Shown: positions 44,200 to 53,090, numbered from the stretch's first letter. The stretch is 64,000 nucleotides of DNA from Pseudomonadota bacterium (GCA_023388255.1 JAEWGO010000023.1:1-64000), one strand, 5' to 3'. Notes: generated by a model not told the origin, from the sequence alone. Program-made: numbers and translations.

Positions 44200-44661
44200 A
44201 TGACCAGCAAAGCCAGCGGAACCGTTCGCCTGCATCGCGTGCTGCGCGCGCCAGCCGAGCGCGTTTACCGCGCCTTTCTCGATCCGGACGCGAAGGCCCG
44301 CTGGCTGCCGCCATACGGTTTCATTGGCAAGGTGCACGAAAACGACGCGCGTGTCGGCGGCAGCTACCGCATGTCGTTCACGAATTTCGGCACCGGATCG
44401 AGCCACAGCTTTGGGGGCACCTATACGGAGTTGGTTCCGAACGAGCGGATCGGCTACAGCGACCGTTTCGACGACCCGAACCTTCCGGGCGAGATGAGGA
44501 TCGCCATCACGCTCAAACCGGTGGCCTGTGGTACAGAGCTGCAGGTTGTGCAGGAAGGCATCCCGGTGGCGATCCCGGTCGAGTTCTGTTACCTCGGTTG
44601 GCAGGAGTCGCTGGACCAGCTCGCCAAGCTGGTCGAACCCGAGATTCCCGACGGCCAGTAA
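44200..44661 (+). CDS. SRPBCC (AHSA1-like) domain protein
   Basis: A 153-aa single-domain protein of the START/SRPBCC fold, whose members bind hydrophobic ligands or act as small hydrolase-like enzymes. Visible family features are VLRAPAERVYRAFLDPDAKARWLPP at the N terminus (given in part) and GGTYTELVPNERIGYSDRFDDP. CAGGAG lies seven bases before the ATG. It sits between acnD and prpF and may be cotranscribed with them; a role in the pathway is not known. Confidence 0.8.
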   Translation: MTSKASGTVRLHRVLRAPAERVYRAFLDPDAKARWLPPYGFIGKVHENDARVGGSYRMSFTNFGTGSSHSFGGTYTELVPNERIGYSDRFDDPNLPGEMRIAITLKPVACGTELQVVQEGIPVAIPVEFCYLGWQESLDQLAKLVEPEIPDGQ

Positions 44662-44822
44662 GCGTCAAACGACACGAGAAGGACGTTCTTTGTGACCGTT
44701 ACGATCACCTGTAGATGACAACATCGTTGGCCTGATCGACGTAATCCGGGAATTTCCGTGAACACGCAGATCAGGTTCGTTCAGTACCGGGTGAGCATCA
44801 ATCCCTTCGCCAACAGCCAGTC

Positions 44823-46025
44823 ATGACCCATCTACCCCAATCCCGCATTCCCGCCACCTATCTGCGCGGCGGCACCTCGAAAGGCGTGTTCTTCCGCTTG
44901 CAGGATTTGCCCGAAGCCGCGCAGCAACCCGGCAAGGCGCGCGACGCGCTGTTGCTGCGTGTGATCGGTTCGCCCGATCCGTATGGCAAGCAAATCGATG
45001 GAATGGGTGGGGCGACGTCGAGCACGAGCAAGACGGTGATCGTGTCGAAGAGCGCGCGCGCCGATCACGACGTCGACTATCTGTTCGGCCAGGTTGCGAT
45101 CGACAAGCCGTTCGTCGACTGGTCGGGCAACTGCGGCAATCTTTCCGCTGCGGTCGGGCCATTCGCGATCGCGAATGGCTTGATCGACGCTGCGCGCATT
45201 CCGCGCGATGGCGTCTGCGTCGTGCGCATCTGGCAGGCGAACATCGGCAAGACCATCATCGCGCACGTGCCGATCACGAACGGCCAGGTGCAGGAAACCG
45301 GCGACTTCGAGCTCGACGGCGTCACGTTCCCGGCCGCGGAAATCCAGCTCGAATTCCTCGATCCGGCGGATGAAGGAGCGGGTGACGGCGGTGGCGCGAT
45401 GTTCCCGAGCGGGAATGTGATCGACGATCTCGACGTGCCCGGTGTCGGCAGGTTCAAGGCGACATTGATCAACGCCGGCATTCCGACGGTCTTCCTCGAC
45501 GCCGCCGATCTTGGCTACACCGGCACCGAGCTGCAGGACGCGATCAATGGCGACGCGAAGGCGCTGTCGATGTTCGAGACGATCCGTGCGCACGGTGCGC
45601 TGAAGATGGGATTGATCAAGGACGTTGCCGAAGCAGCGCAGCGTCAGCACACACCGAAAGTCGCGTTCGTCGCGCCAGCAGCCGACTATGTTTCGTCGAG
45701 CGGCAAAGCGATCAATGCGGCCGACATCGACCTCAACGTCCGCGCGATGTCGATGGGCAAGCTGCACCACGCGATGATGGGAACGGCCGCCGTCGCGATC
45801 GGTACGGCGGCGGCAATCCCCGGCACCTTGGTCAATCTTGCTGCAGGCGGCGGCACGCGCGAGGCCGTTTGCTTCGGGCATCCGTCAGGCACCCTGCGCG
45901 TCGGCGCCGAAGCGAAATTCGTCGACGATGCATGGATGGTGACCAAGGCGATCATGAGCCGCAGCGCGCGCGTGCTGATGGAAGGCGTGGTGCGCGTGCC
46001 GGGTGATGCGATGATGGTGCGCTGA
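44823..46025 (+). CDS. prpF: AcnD-accessory protein PrpF
   Basis: Isomerase-like protein (400 aa) of the diaminopimelate-epimerase fold, needed for a functional AcnD; it interconverts 2-methylaconitate isomers. Key features are IPATYLRGGTSKGVFF at the start, VDWSGNCGNLSAAVGPFAI and MFPSGNVIDDL, where active-site residues lie. Length matches the family (about 395). It is followed by a minus-strand cassette. Confidence 0.94.
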   Translation: MTHLPQSRIPATYLRGGTSKGVFFRLQDLPEAAQQPGKARDALLLRVIGSPDPYGKQIDGMGGATSSTSKTVIVSKSARADHDVDYLFGQVAIDKPFVDWSGNCGNLSAAVGPFAIANGLIDAARIPRDGVCVVRIWQANIGKTIIAHVPITNGQVQETGDFELDGVTFPAAEIQLEFLDPADEGAGDGGGAMFPSGNVIDDLDVPGVGRFKATLINAGIPTVFLDAADLGYTGTELQDAINGDAKALSMFETIRAHGALKMGLIKDVAEAAQRQHTPKVAFVAPAADYVSSSGKAINAADIDLNVRAMSMGKLHHAMMGTAAVAIGTAAAIPGTLVNLAAGGGTREAVCFGHPSGTLRVGAEAKFVDDAWMVTKAIMSRSARVLMEGVVRVPGDAMMVR

Positions 46026-46100
46026 TCCCTGTCGCGAAGGCTCGCTCGCGCAGACTTCCGGGTCGAACCGTTTGATTGCGCACGTGGCCCGCGGTGGATT

Positions 46101-46625
46101 TCAGTCGGACAGTCGTCGCGGCGTCGACCCGCCAAGTGCGCTGGAAAGCGATTGCAGGTAGCGTTGGATGGATGCGTACTGGCCGAACACGTAGCGTGAC
46201 ATGAAGCGGAACAGTGGCGAGGTGACCTCGCCGTCTTCGGTGATCGTGACGATGCTGCCGCCGGCATCCGGGCGGATGTCCCAGCTCCAGCTGCCACCAT
46301 AGCCGAGATCGGTGTCGGCAATGCGCGTGGCGAAACGGTGCGGAGCTTCGGCGGCCTCGATGCGATAGGTGATCGCGCCATGCTTGCCGGTTTCCCGAAA
46401 TCGCGGCATGCCGTTTTCGGCGGCCAGGAGCTCGATCGATTTCACGTCGCTGCGCCAGGCCGGCGCGCGGGCCATGTCGGCGATCAGGGCGAAAGCGGTC
46501 GCCGGCGGAACGTCGACCCGCACCTCCATGCGCGCGCGATGGCGCGCGGGCAGGCGCGAGCCGATGAGCAGCACGCATATGACAAGCAAGGCGACTGCGG
46601 CGGCGATGCCGATCAGGATCTTCAT
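46101..46625 (-). CDS. SRPBCC-family protein with membrane anchor
   Basis: A 174-aa protein with an N-terminal membrane segment (residues 1-22, IGIAAAVALLVICVLLIG) and then a polyketide-cyclase-like SRPBCC domain (MEVRVDVPPATAFALIADMARAPAWRS in part). The C terminus is basic. Its ATG overlaps the stop of the MarR gene upstream, so MarR may control it. Ligand unknown. Confidence 0.75.
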   Translation of the reverse strand: MKILIGIAAAVALLVICVLLIGSRLPARHRARMEVRVDVPPATAFALIADMARAPAWRSDVKSIELLAAENGMPRFRETGKHGAITYRIEAAEAPHRFATRIADTDLGYGGSWSWDIRPDAGGSIVTITEDGEVTSPLFRFMSRYVFGQYASIQRYLQSLSSALGGSTPRRLSD

Positions 46626-47068
46626 GCGGTTTCCTTGGCGAGTTCGCGCGCGGCTTGCGCGAGCAGGACGAGTCCTTCGAGCGCGCGTTCGCGCTCGGCA
46701 GGAACGAGGCGCGCGAGCAGGGCTGCCGCGCGCTGTGGATCGAGCACCGAGCTTTCGGCCATCGCGACCTCGCCGCGCGCGCCGAGGCGCAGGCGATGCA
46801 CGCGGCGGTCGTCTGCATCGGGCTCGCGCTCGACGTAGCCGAGCTGTTCCAGCCGCGCAAGCGCAGCCGACAATGTCGATGGCCGCACCTGCATGTGCCG
46901 GGCGAGTTCGGCTGCGTTGATGCTGCGATCGCGATCGAGATGGGCGAGCAGCGAAGCGTCGCGCGCGCTCAGCGAATGCCGATTGCTTTGCGCGCGCACG
47001 TGCTCGACGTGGCAGGCGAGATAGATCTGCGGATAGCAGCGCAGCAGCGTGAGAACGGCGTCATCCAT
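46622..47068 (-). CDS. MarR-family transcriptional regulator
   Basis: A 148-aa winged-helix repressor. The DNA-binding part shows INAAELARHMQVRPSTLSAALARLEQLGYVEREPDADDRR (positions about 51-90, cited in part only), with the recognition helix and the wing DADDRRVHRL. It probably binds the palindrome at 47097-47112, which overlaps its own promoter. Only three to four bases separate the predicted transcription start from the ATG, so the message may be leaderless. Effector unknown. Confidence 0.87.
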   Translation of the reverse strand: MDDAVLTLLRCYPQIYLACHVEHVRAQSNRHSLSARDASLLAHLDRDRSINAAELARHMQVRPSTLSAALARLEQLGYVEREPDADDRRVHRLRLGARGEVAMAESSVLDPQRAAALLARLVPAERERALEGLVLLAQAARELAKETA

Positions 47069-47077
47069 GAGGCCGGG

Positions 47078-47112
47078 ATTCTAGGCGCCGGCAAAGGTTC
47101 GTCAAAACGAAC
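47078..47112 (-). promoter_or_regulatory. MarR promoter with overlapping operator palindrome
   Basis: On the minus strand a -35 TTGACG (47100-47105) and a -10 TAGAAT (47078-47083) are spaced by 16 bases. The perfect palindrome GTTCGT-CAAA-ACGAAC (47097-47112) covers the -35 box, as expected of an autorepressed MarR gene. Its use by this MarR is inferred from position. Confidence 0.65.
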
Positions 47113-47196
47113 TATCGGAGCGTTCGCGACGGCCGGAGCAACAGGTGCGCCGGACGACCGACGTGGCCATCCGACGCCCGCTACGGCTATCCCGAA

Positions 47197-48216
47197 TCAG
47201 CGCCAGCCGCTGAGCGCGACCTTGCCGATCGTCTTGCCCGATTCGAGTTGCGCGTGCGCGGTGCGCAAGTTGGTCGCGTCGATCGGAAACAGGGTTTCGG
47301 TCAGTGTCGTGCGCAGCTCGCCGGCATCGACGAGGTCGGCAACGCGGTCGAGTATCTGTCCCTGCAGATGCATGTCCGGCGTGCGGAAACGCGCGCGCGC
47401 GAACATCATTTCCCAGTGGATGCCGATGCACTTGGCCTTGTACGGGTCGCCGATCTTGAGCGCGCCGCGCGGTTCGACGATCAGGCCGACGTGGCCTTGC
47501 GGCGCGAGGATTTCGCCGAGGTCATCCCAGTAGCGATCGGTGTCGGCGAGATTGAGCGCGACGTCGACCGCCGCGAAGCCGAGCGCTTCGAGCTGCGGCT
47601 TCAGCGGCTGGCGATGGTCGATGACGTGGTCGGCGCCCATCCGTTTGCACCAGTCGATCGTCTCGGGTCGCGATGCGGTCGCGATCGTGACCAGGCTGGC
47701 GCGACGCGCGAGCTGCAGCGCGATCGAACCGACGCCGCCGGCGCCGGCGATGACGAGCAACGACGTGCCGCGATCGCCGCCGTCGGCGTCGAGCCCGATG
47801 CGCTCGAACAGGAGCTCCCACGCGGTCAGCGTCGTCAGTGGCATCGCCGCAGCCTGCGCAAAATCGAGGCTCGACGGCTTGCGCCCTGCGATGCGTTCGT
47901 CGACGAGCTGGAATTGCGCATTGCTGCCCGGTTGCGTGATGTCGCCGGCATACCAGACCGCATCGCCGGGTTTGAAACGCGTGACGTCGCTGCCGACTGC
48001 ATCGACGATGCCGGCGGCATCGTAGCCGAGCACCTTCGGTTGTGCTTCGACCTGCGGTTTCGGTGAACGCACTTTCGTGTCGACCGGATTCACCGACACG
48101 GCCTCGACGCGCACGAGCACGTCGCGCGGGCCGGGTTCGGGCTGCGGCAGTTCGACGTCGACCAGCGATTGCGGATCGGTGATCGGCAGATAGTGCGTGA
48201 GAGCGATGGCTTTCAT
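47197..48216 (-). CDS. Zinc-type alcohol dehydrogenase-like / quinone oxidoreductase
   Basis: A medium-chain dehydrogenase/reductase (339 aa) probably using NADPH. The N-terminal GroES-like domain has VSVNPVDTKVRSP and LGYDAAGIVDAVG; the Rossmann domain has LLVIAGAGGVGSIALQLAR. The usual zinc-binding Cys residues are absent, so it belongs with quinone-oxidoreductase-like members. GGAG upstream on the minus strand supports the start at 48216. It lies in a three-gene minus-strand cassette with an aldo/keto reductase and an MFS transporter. Confidence 0.88.
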   Translation of the reverse strand: MKAIALTHYLPITDPQSLVDVELPQPEPGPRDVLVRVEAVSVNPVDTKVRSPKPQVEAQPKVLGYDAAGIVDAVGSDVTRFKPGDAVWYAGDITQPGSNAQFQLVDERIAGRKPSSLDFAQAAAMPLTTLTAWELLFERIGLDADGGDRGTSLLVIAGAGGVGSIALQLARRASLVTIATASRPETIDWCKRMGADHVIDHRQPLKPQLEALGFAAVDVALNLADTDRYWDDLGEILAPQGHVGLIVEPRGALKIGDPYKAKCIGIHWEMMFARARFRTPDMHLQGQILDRVADLVDAGELRTTLTETLFPIDATNLRTAHAQLESGKTIGKVALSGWR

Positions 48217-48251
48217 CGGGATGCTCCGTTGCAGGTTGGAATTGGCGCCGA

Positions 48252-49286
48252 TCACACCGGCGCCGGGTTGCGTTCCGCGAAACCGGCCTGGTGCCAGTAC
48301 GGATAGTATGGATACGCGGTGGTCTTGCGGCTGGCTTCGTCGAGTCGCGCGACCTGTTCCGCGTCGAGGTTCCAGCCGATAGCGCCGAGGTTCTGGCGCA
48401 GTTGTTCCTCGTTGCGTGCGCCGATGATCACGCTCGATACGGTCGGGCGCTGCAACAGCCAGTTGATCGCGATCTGCGGAATCGTCTTGCCGGTCTCCGC
48501 GGCGATCGCGTCGAGCACGTCGACGACGCGATGGAGCTGCTCGTCGTCGACCGGCGGACCGAACTCGGCGCTGTCGTGCAAACGACTGGTTGCCGGCAAC
48601 GGCTGGCCGCGACGGATCTTGCCGGTGAGGCGGCCCCAGCCGAGCGGACTCCACACCATCGCGCCGACGCCCTGATCGATGCCGAGCGGCATCAGTTCCC
48701 ATTCGTAGTCGCGGCCGATCAGCGAGTAGTAAGTCTGGTTGGCGACGTAGCGTGACCAGCCGTAACGATCGGAGATGGCGAGCGATTTCATCAGGTGCCA
48801 ACCGGAGAAATTCGATACGCCGAGGTAGCGGATCTTGCCGGCGCGAACGAGGTCGTCGAGCGTCGAAAGTGTCTCCTCGATCGGTGTTTTTGCGTCGAAA
48901 CCGTGCAGCTGGAACAGATCGATGTAGTCGCTGCCAAGGCGCTTGAGCGCACTGTCGATCGCATTGACGAGATGGAAGCGCGAGGAGCCGACGTCGTTCG
49001 GGCCGTCGCCATTGCGGAAGGTGGCCTTGGTCGAGATCAGCACCTTGTCGCGGCGGCCCTTGATCGCCGCGCCGAGGATCGATTCCGACGCGCCGCTCGA
49101 ATAGACATCGGCACTGTCGAACAGGTTGAGGCCCGCGTCGAGGCAGATGTCGACGAGCTTGCGCGCTTCGGCGACATCGGTGTTGCCCCACGCGCCGAAC
49201 AGCTTGCCTTCGCCGCCGAACGTGCCGGTGCCGAAGCTGAGTGCGGGCACCTTGAAGCCGGAGCGGCCGAGATGACGATATTCCAT
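48252..49286 (-). CDS. Aldo/keto reductase
   Basis: NADPH-dependent carbonyl reductase (344 aa, TIM barrel). The catalytic region shows LFDSADVYSSGASE with the Tyr, TKATFR with the Lys-containing strand and DLFQLHGFDAKTP with the His. The cofactor site is near VIIGARNEEQLRQNL. GGAG six bases upstream (minus strand) fixes the start at 49286. It lies 36 bases upstream of the dehydrogenase gene, so both probably share one transcript. Confidence 0.9.
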   Translation of the reverse strand: MEYRHLGRSGFKVPALSFGTGTFGGEGKLFGAWGNTDVAEARKLVDICLDAGLNLFDSADVYSSGASESILGAAIKGRRDKVLISTKATFRNGDGPNDVGSSRFHLVNAIDSALKRLGSDYIDLFQLHGFDAKTPIEETLSTLDDLVRAGKIRYLGVSNFSGWHLMKSLAISDRYGWSRYVANQTYYSLIGRDYEWELMPLGIDQGVGAMVWSPLGWGRLTGKIRRGQPLPATSRLHDSAEFGPPVDDEQLHRVVDVLDAIAAETGKTIPQIAINWLLQRPTVSSVIIGARNEEQLRQNLGAIGWNLDAEQVARLDEASRKTTAYPYYPYWHQAGFAERNPAPV

Positions 49287-49311
49287 GGGATTCTCCAGAT
49301 GGGAAACGAAG

Positions 49312-50547
49312 TCAACGGGCGCTGCAAGCGGCCGCCGATTCGGACGCGAGGATCGGCGCCTGTCGCCGCGCGCCGCGCCGGTCGAGCGCGAACGCAAGGA
49401 CCGCCACGGCGAGTCCGCCGGCGGTGACGATGGCGGCGCTGGTGCCGAGCGCGGTCAGGCCGGGGCCATGGTCGATGACGAAGCCGCCGAGCCACGCGCC
49501 GAGTGCGTTGCCGAGATTGAACGCGCCGATATTCAGGCTCGACGCGAGGTTCTGTGCGCCGTCGGCTTTCTGCAAAACCCACAACTGCAATGGCGACACG
49601 GTTGCGAACGCGGCGACTCCGAGCAGTCCGACGAAGACGATCACCGCGACGCGGTCGTGCAGCGCGAACGTCATCAAACCGAGCACCAGCGCAAGCGCGG
49701 CCAGGGAGCCGAGCAGGGTCGAGCGCAGGCGGCGATCGGCGAGGCGTCCGCCGAGCACGTTGCCGACGATCAGGCCGATGCCGAACACGAGCAGGATCGG
49801 CGACACGGCGCTGTCCTCGAACCCGCTGATGCGCGTCAGGATCGGCTGCACATAGGTGAACACGGTGAACACGCCGGCGAATCCGAGCACGGTCGTCAGC
49901 AGGCCGAGCAGCACCTGCGGTCGTGCAATCGCAGCGAGTTCCTTGCGCAGCGCTATCGGTGCGGCATCGCCACGATCGCGCGGCACCAGCGTGGCGATCA
50001 CGATCGTCGCCACGAGGCCGATCGCGGCGACCGCCCAGAACGTCGCGCGCCAGCCGAAGTGCAGGCCGATCCACGCGCCGGCCGGAACTCCGAGCAGGGT
50101 GGCGATGGTCAGGCCGGTGAACATCGTGGAAATCGCCGAAGCCTTGCGGTCTGCGGCGACGAGGCTGGTTGCGACGACCGCGCCGACGCCGAAGAAGGTG
50201 CCGTGGGCGAGCGAGGTGACGACGCGGGCGATCATCAAGGTTGCGTAGGTCGGTGCCAGCGCGCAGGCGAGGTTGCCGATCGTGAACACCACCATCAGTG
50301 CGACCAGCACGGTTTTCCGCGGCAGGCGGTTGGTCGCCGCGGTCAGCAGTGGCGCGCCGACGAACACGCCGAGCGCGTAGCCGGAAATCAGCAGGCCGGC
50401 GGCGGCGATCGTCACCTTCAGATCGGCAGCAACCTGCAGCAGCAGGCCCATGATGACGAACTCGGTGGTGCCGATACCGAACGCGCCGGCGGTGAGCGCG
50501 TACAGCGCGACAGGGGGCGCGCGGCGTGGAGCGGATGCGTGGCTCAT
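49312..50547 (-). CDS. MFS transporter, DHA1 drug-efflux type
   Basis: A 12-segment inner-membrane transporter (411 aa). The first segments contain GAFGIGTTEFVIMGLLLQVA and the loop motif GAPLLTAATNRLPRKTV, close to the MFS motif A of sugar-efflux and chloramphenicol-type DHA1 proteins. It is divergent from a LysR gene and first of the cassette with an aldo/keto reductase and a dehydrogenase. The substrate is unknown. A start at 50580 is possible; 50547 (MSHASAPRR) is chosen for its more usual length. Confidence 0.88.
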   Translation of the reverse strand: MSHASAPRRAPPVALYALTAGAFGIGTTEFVIMGLLLQVAADLKVTIAAAGLLISGYALGVFVGAPLLTAATNRLPRKTVLVALMVVFTIGNLACALAPTYATLMIARVVTSLAHGTFFGVGAVVATSLVAADRKASAISTMFTGLTIATLLGVPAGAWIGLHFGWRATFWAVAAIGLVATIVIATLVPRDRGDAAPIALRKELAAIARPQVLLGLLTTVLGFAGVFTVFTYVQPILTRISGFEDSAVSPILLVFGIGLIVGNVLGGRLADRRLRSTLLGSLAALALVLGLMTFALHDRVAVIVFVGLLGVAAFATVSPLQLWVLQKADGAQNLASSLNIGAFNLGNALGAWLGGFVIDHGPGLTALGTSAAIVTAGGLAVAVLAFALDRRGARRQAPILASESAAACSAR

Positions 50548-50622
50548 GAGCTCGGTCGATGGAAGAAGGAAGAAGCGCATCCTGCGCGCTTGCGGATTGT
50601 TGAAAAACCGTCAGGATAGGCA

Positions 50623-50639
50623 ATCAGTTTCAATGATTC
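50623..50639. promoter_or_regulatory. Candidate LysR operator (T-N11-A) in the divergent gap
   Basis: AATCA and TGATT flank seven bases, giving a dyad with the T-N11-A spacing typical of LysR-type operators. It sits 11 bases before the LysR ATG and between that gene and the divergent MFS cassette. Confidence 0.45.
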
Positions 50640-50649
50640 GTTGATAATC

Positions 50650-51645
50650 ATGGATCGCATCGGCGACATCAGCCTGTTCCTGCGCGTGCTCGACCTCGGC
50701 TCCATCAGCGCGGCTGCGCGCAGCCTCGATCTTTCGGTCGCGGTCGCCAGCCAGCGCTTGCGCCGGCTGGAACAGCAGCTCGGCGTGCGACTGCTGCATC
50801 GGACGACGCGCCGCTTGCATGCGACGCCGGAGGGCGCGGTACTGGCCGAGCAGGGCCGCGGCCTGGTCGAGGATCTCGAAGCGCTGGCAACCGATCTGCG
50901 TCAGAGCGGCGTCGGCGCGTCCGGCACTTTGCGTCTGACGACGTCGGCCTCGTTCGGCCGCCAGTACCTGTCACCGCTGCTGCCGGAGTTCCTGCGCCGG
51001 CATCCGCGCGTGCGCATCAGCGTCGATCTCGATGACCGCGTGCAGGACCTGGTCAGCGCGGGCTACGACCTCGCGATCCGCATCGGAGCATTGGCCGATT
51101 CACGTCTTGTCGCACGTCGGATTGCGGTGAACCGGCGAGTGCTGTGCGCAGCGCCGGCCTATCTCGAACGCCACCGCATGCCGGCGACGCCGGCCGAGCT
51201 GGCATCGCACGAATGCGTGATCCTGACCGGCAGCCTCGGTCGTCAGGACATCTGGCCGATCATCGACCGCGACGGTCGCGAGGTTGCCGTGCGCGTCAAT
51301 GGCCGCTTCGAATCGAATTTCGGTGAAGTCCTGCGCGACGCCGCGCTAGCGGGAGTCGGCATCGCGCTGCACTCGACCTGGCATGTCTGCGACGACCTGC
51401 GCGCGGGTCGTTTGCGCCAGGTGCTTGCCGATTGCCGTGTTGCCGAAACCGGTATCCATGCGGTGATGCCGCAACGCAAGCTGGTGCCGCTGCGCGTGCG
51501 CGCGTTCATCGACTATCTGGAAGAACAATTCGGCGGCACTCCGCCGTGGGAGCGCGGGCTTGCGGTCGCCGCACCCACAGGCCCGAAGCGGCCGCGGCGC
51601 GCCTCGAAAAGCCCGATACGTTCGCCAAAAGGAGGCGCCACATGA
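50650..51645 (+). CDS. LysR-family transcriptional regulator
   Basis: A 331-aa regulator. The N-terminal helix-turn-helix has LFLRVLDLGSISAAARSLDLS and QRLRRLEQQLGVRLLHRTTRR (given in part); the rest is the ligand-binding domain. It probably controls the divergent MFS-reductase cassette, the usual layout. Its stop overlaps the prpD ATG (ATGA), so the two are also translationally coupled. The C-terminal tail is long, basic and Pro/Ser-rich (GPKRPRRASKSPIRSPKG), which may reflect how the prpD ribosome-binding site was created at its end. Confidence 0.9.
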   Translation: MDRIGDISLFLRVLDLGSISAAARSLDLSVAVASQRLRRLEQQLGVRLLHRTTRRLHATPEGAVLAEQGRGLVEDLEALATDLRQSGVGASGTLRLTTSASFGRQYLSPLLPEFLRRHPRVRISVDLDDRVQDLVSAGYDLAIRIGALADSRLVARRIAVNRRVLCAAPAYLERHRMPATPAELASHECVILTGSLGRQDIWPIIDRDGREVAVRVNGRFESNFGEVLRDAALAGVGIALHSTWHVCDDLRAGRLRQVLADCRVAETGIHAVMPQRKLVPLRVRAFIDYLEEQFGGTPPWERGLAVAAPTGPKRPRRASKSPIRSPKGGAT

Positions 51646-53090
51646 GTTCCGGAGATATCCGTTCGGCCGTCCGCCCGCCGCCTGATCAGTCGATGGTCGA
51701 CATCGCGGACTACGTCGTCGACTACCGGATCGAGTCGGAAGAGGCGTATGACACCGCGCGCTGGGTGCTGCTCGATTCGCTCGCCTGCGCGATGCTGGCG
51801 ATGAAGTTTCACGAGTGCGTCCGGCATCTCGGTCCGCTGGTGCCGGGGGCAGTGCTGCCCGACGGCGCGCGAGTGCCGGGTACCGCATGGCAACTCGATC
51901 CGGCACAGGCGGCGTACAACATCGGCACGCAGATCCGTTGGCTCGACTTCAACGACACCTGGCTTGCGGCGGAATGGGGTCATCCATCGGACAATCTCGG
52001 CACGATCCTCGGTGTGGCGGACTATCTCTCGCGCCAAGCCGACCGCGAGGGTGGCACGCCGCTGACCGTGCGCGATGTGCTCGGGCTGGCGATCAAGGCG
52101 CACGAAATCCAGGGCTGCTATGCGCTGCGCAATGCGTTCAATCGCGTCGGACTCGATCATGTGATCCTCGTGCGGTTGGCATCGACGGCGATCGCGACGC
52201 GCATGCTCGGTGGCCACAAGGACGCGATCGTCAGCGCGATCTCGCAGGCATGGATCGACAACGGGGCGCTGCGTACCTATCGTCATGCGCCGAATACCGG
52301 CCCGCGCAAGAGCTGGGCCGCGGGCGACGCCTGCCGGCGCGCGGTCCTGCATGCGCTGGATGCGGTCAACGGCGAGCCCGGCTATCCGTCCGCGCTGACG
52401 GCGGACACCTGGGGTTTTCAGGATGTCGCGTTCGGCGGCAAGCCGTTCGAGTTCGAGCGGCCGTTCGGCAGCTACGTGATGGAAAACATTCTGTTCAAAA
52501 TCAGTTATCCGGCCGAATTTCATGGCCAGACCGCGGTGGAATGCGCGATGCGGCTGCATGGCGAGGTCGCCGGAAGGCTGGACGAGGTCGAGCGCGTCGT
52601 GATCGAAACGCAACAGGCCGGTGCGCGCATCATCGACAAGACCGGCCCGCTGACGAACTACGCAGATCGCGACCACTGCATCCAGTACATGGTCGCCGTG
52701 CCGCTGATCTTCGGGCGGTTGAGCGCTGAAGACTATACCGACGCGATCGCCGCCGACCCGTGCATTGACGCGCTGCGCGACAAAATGACAGTGGTTGCGA
52801 ATCCGCAATTCACGAAAGACTATTTCGATCCTGAAAAGCGCTACATCGGCAATTCGGTGCGGGTATTCTTCAAGGACGGCAGCTCAACCGGCGCGGTTTC
52901 GATCGATGTTCCGATCGGCCATCGCCGACGCCGTGCGGAAGGCATCCCGTTGCTCCAGCGCAAGTTCGAAGCCGCGCTGGCGGGGCATCTGCCGCCGCTG
53001 CAGGCGGGACGGATCGTCGAGGGCTGTCGTGTCAAAACGACGCTGGATTCGATGCCGATTCACCGATTCATGGACTGGTTCGCGTTTTGA
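51642..53090 (+). CDS. prpD: 2-methylcitrate dehydratase PrpD
   Basis: MmgE/PrpD-family enzyme (482 aa; E. coli 483) that removes water from 2-methylcitrate. Typical sequence includes VDIADYVVDYRI, WLDFNDTWLAAEWGHPSDNLG and HEIQGCYALRNAFNRVGLDH (in part). A strong AAAAGGAGG lies seven bases upstream of the ATG, which overlaps the LysR stop. The same window also encodes acnD and prpF, so PrpD may serve another stereoisomer or be redundant. Confidence 0.95.
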   Translation: MSSGDIRSAVRPPPDQSMVDIADYVVDYRIESEEAYDTARWVLLDSLACAMLAMKFHECVRHLGPLVPGAVLPDGARVPGTAWQLDPAQAAYNIGTQIRWLDFNDTWLAAEWGHPSDNLGTILGVADYLSRQADREGGTPLTVRDVLGLAIKAHEIQGCYALRNAFNRVGLDHVILVRLASTAIATRMLGGHKDAIVSAISQAWIDNGALRTYRHAPNTGPRKSWAAGDACRRAVLHALDAVNGEPGYPSALTADTWGFQDVAFGGKPFEFERPFGSYVMENILFKISYPAEFHGQTAVECAMRLHGEVAGRLDEVERVVIETQQAGARIIDKTGPLTNYADRDHCIQYMVAVPLIFGRLSAEDYTDAIAADPCIDALRDKMTVVANPQFTKDYFDPEKRYIGNSVRVFFKDGSSTGAVSIDVPIGHRRRRAEGIPLLQRKFEAALAGHLPPLQAGRIVEGCRVKTTLDSMPIHRFMDWFAF

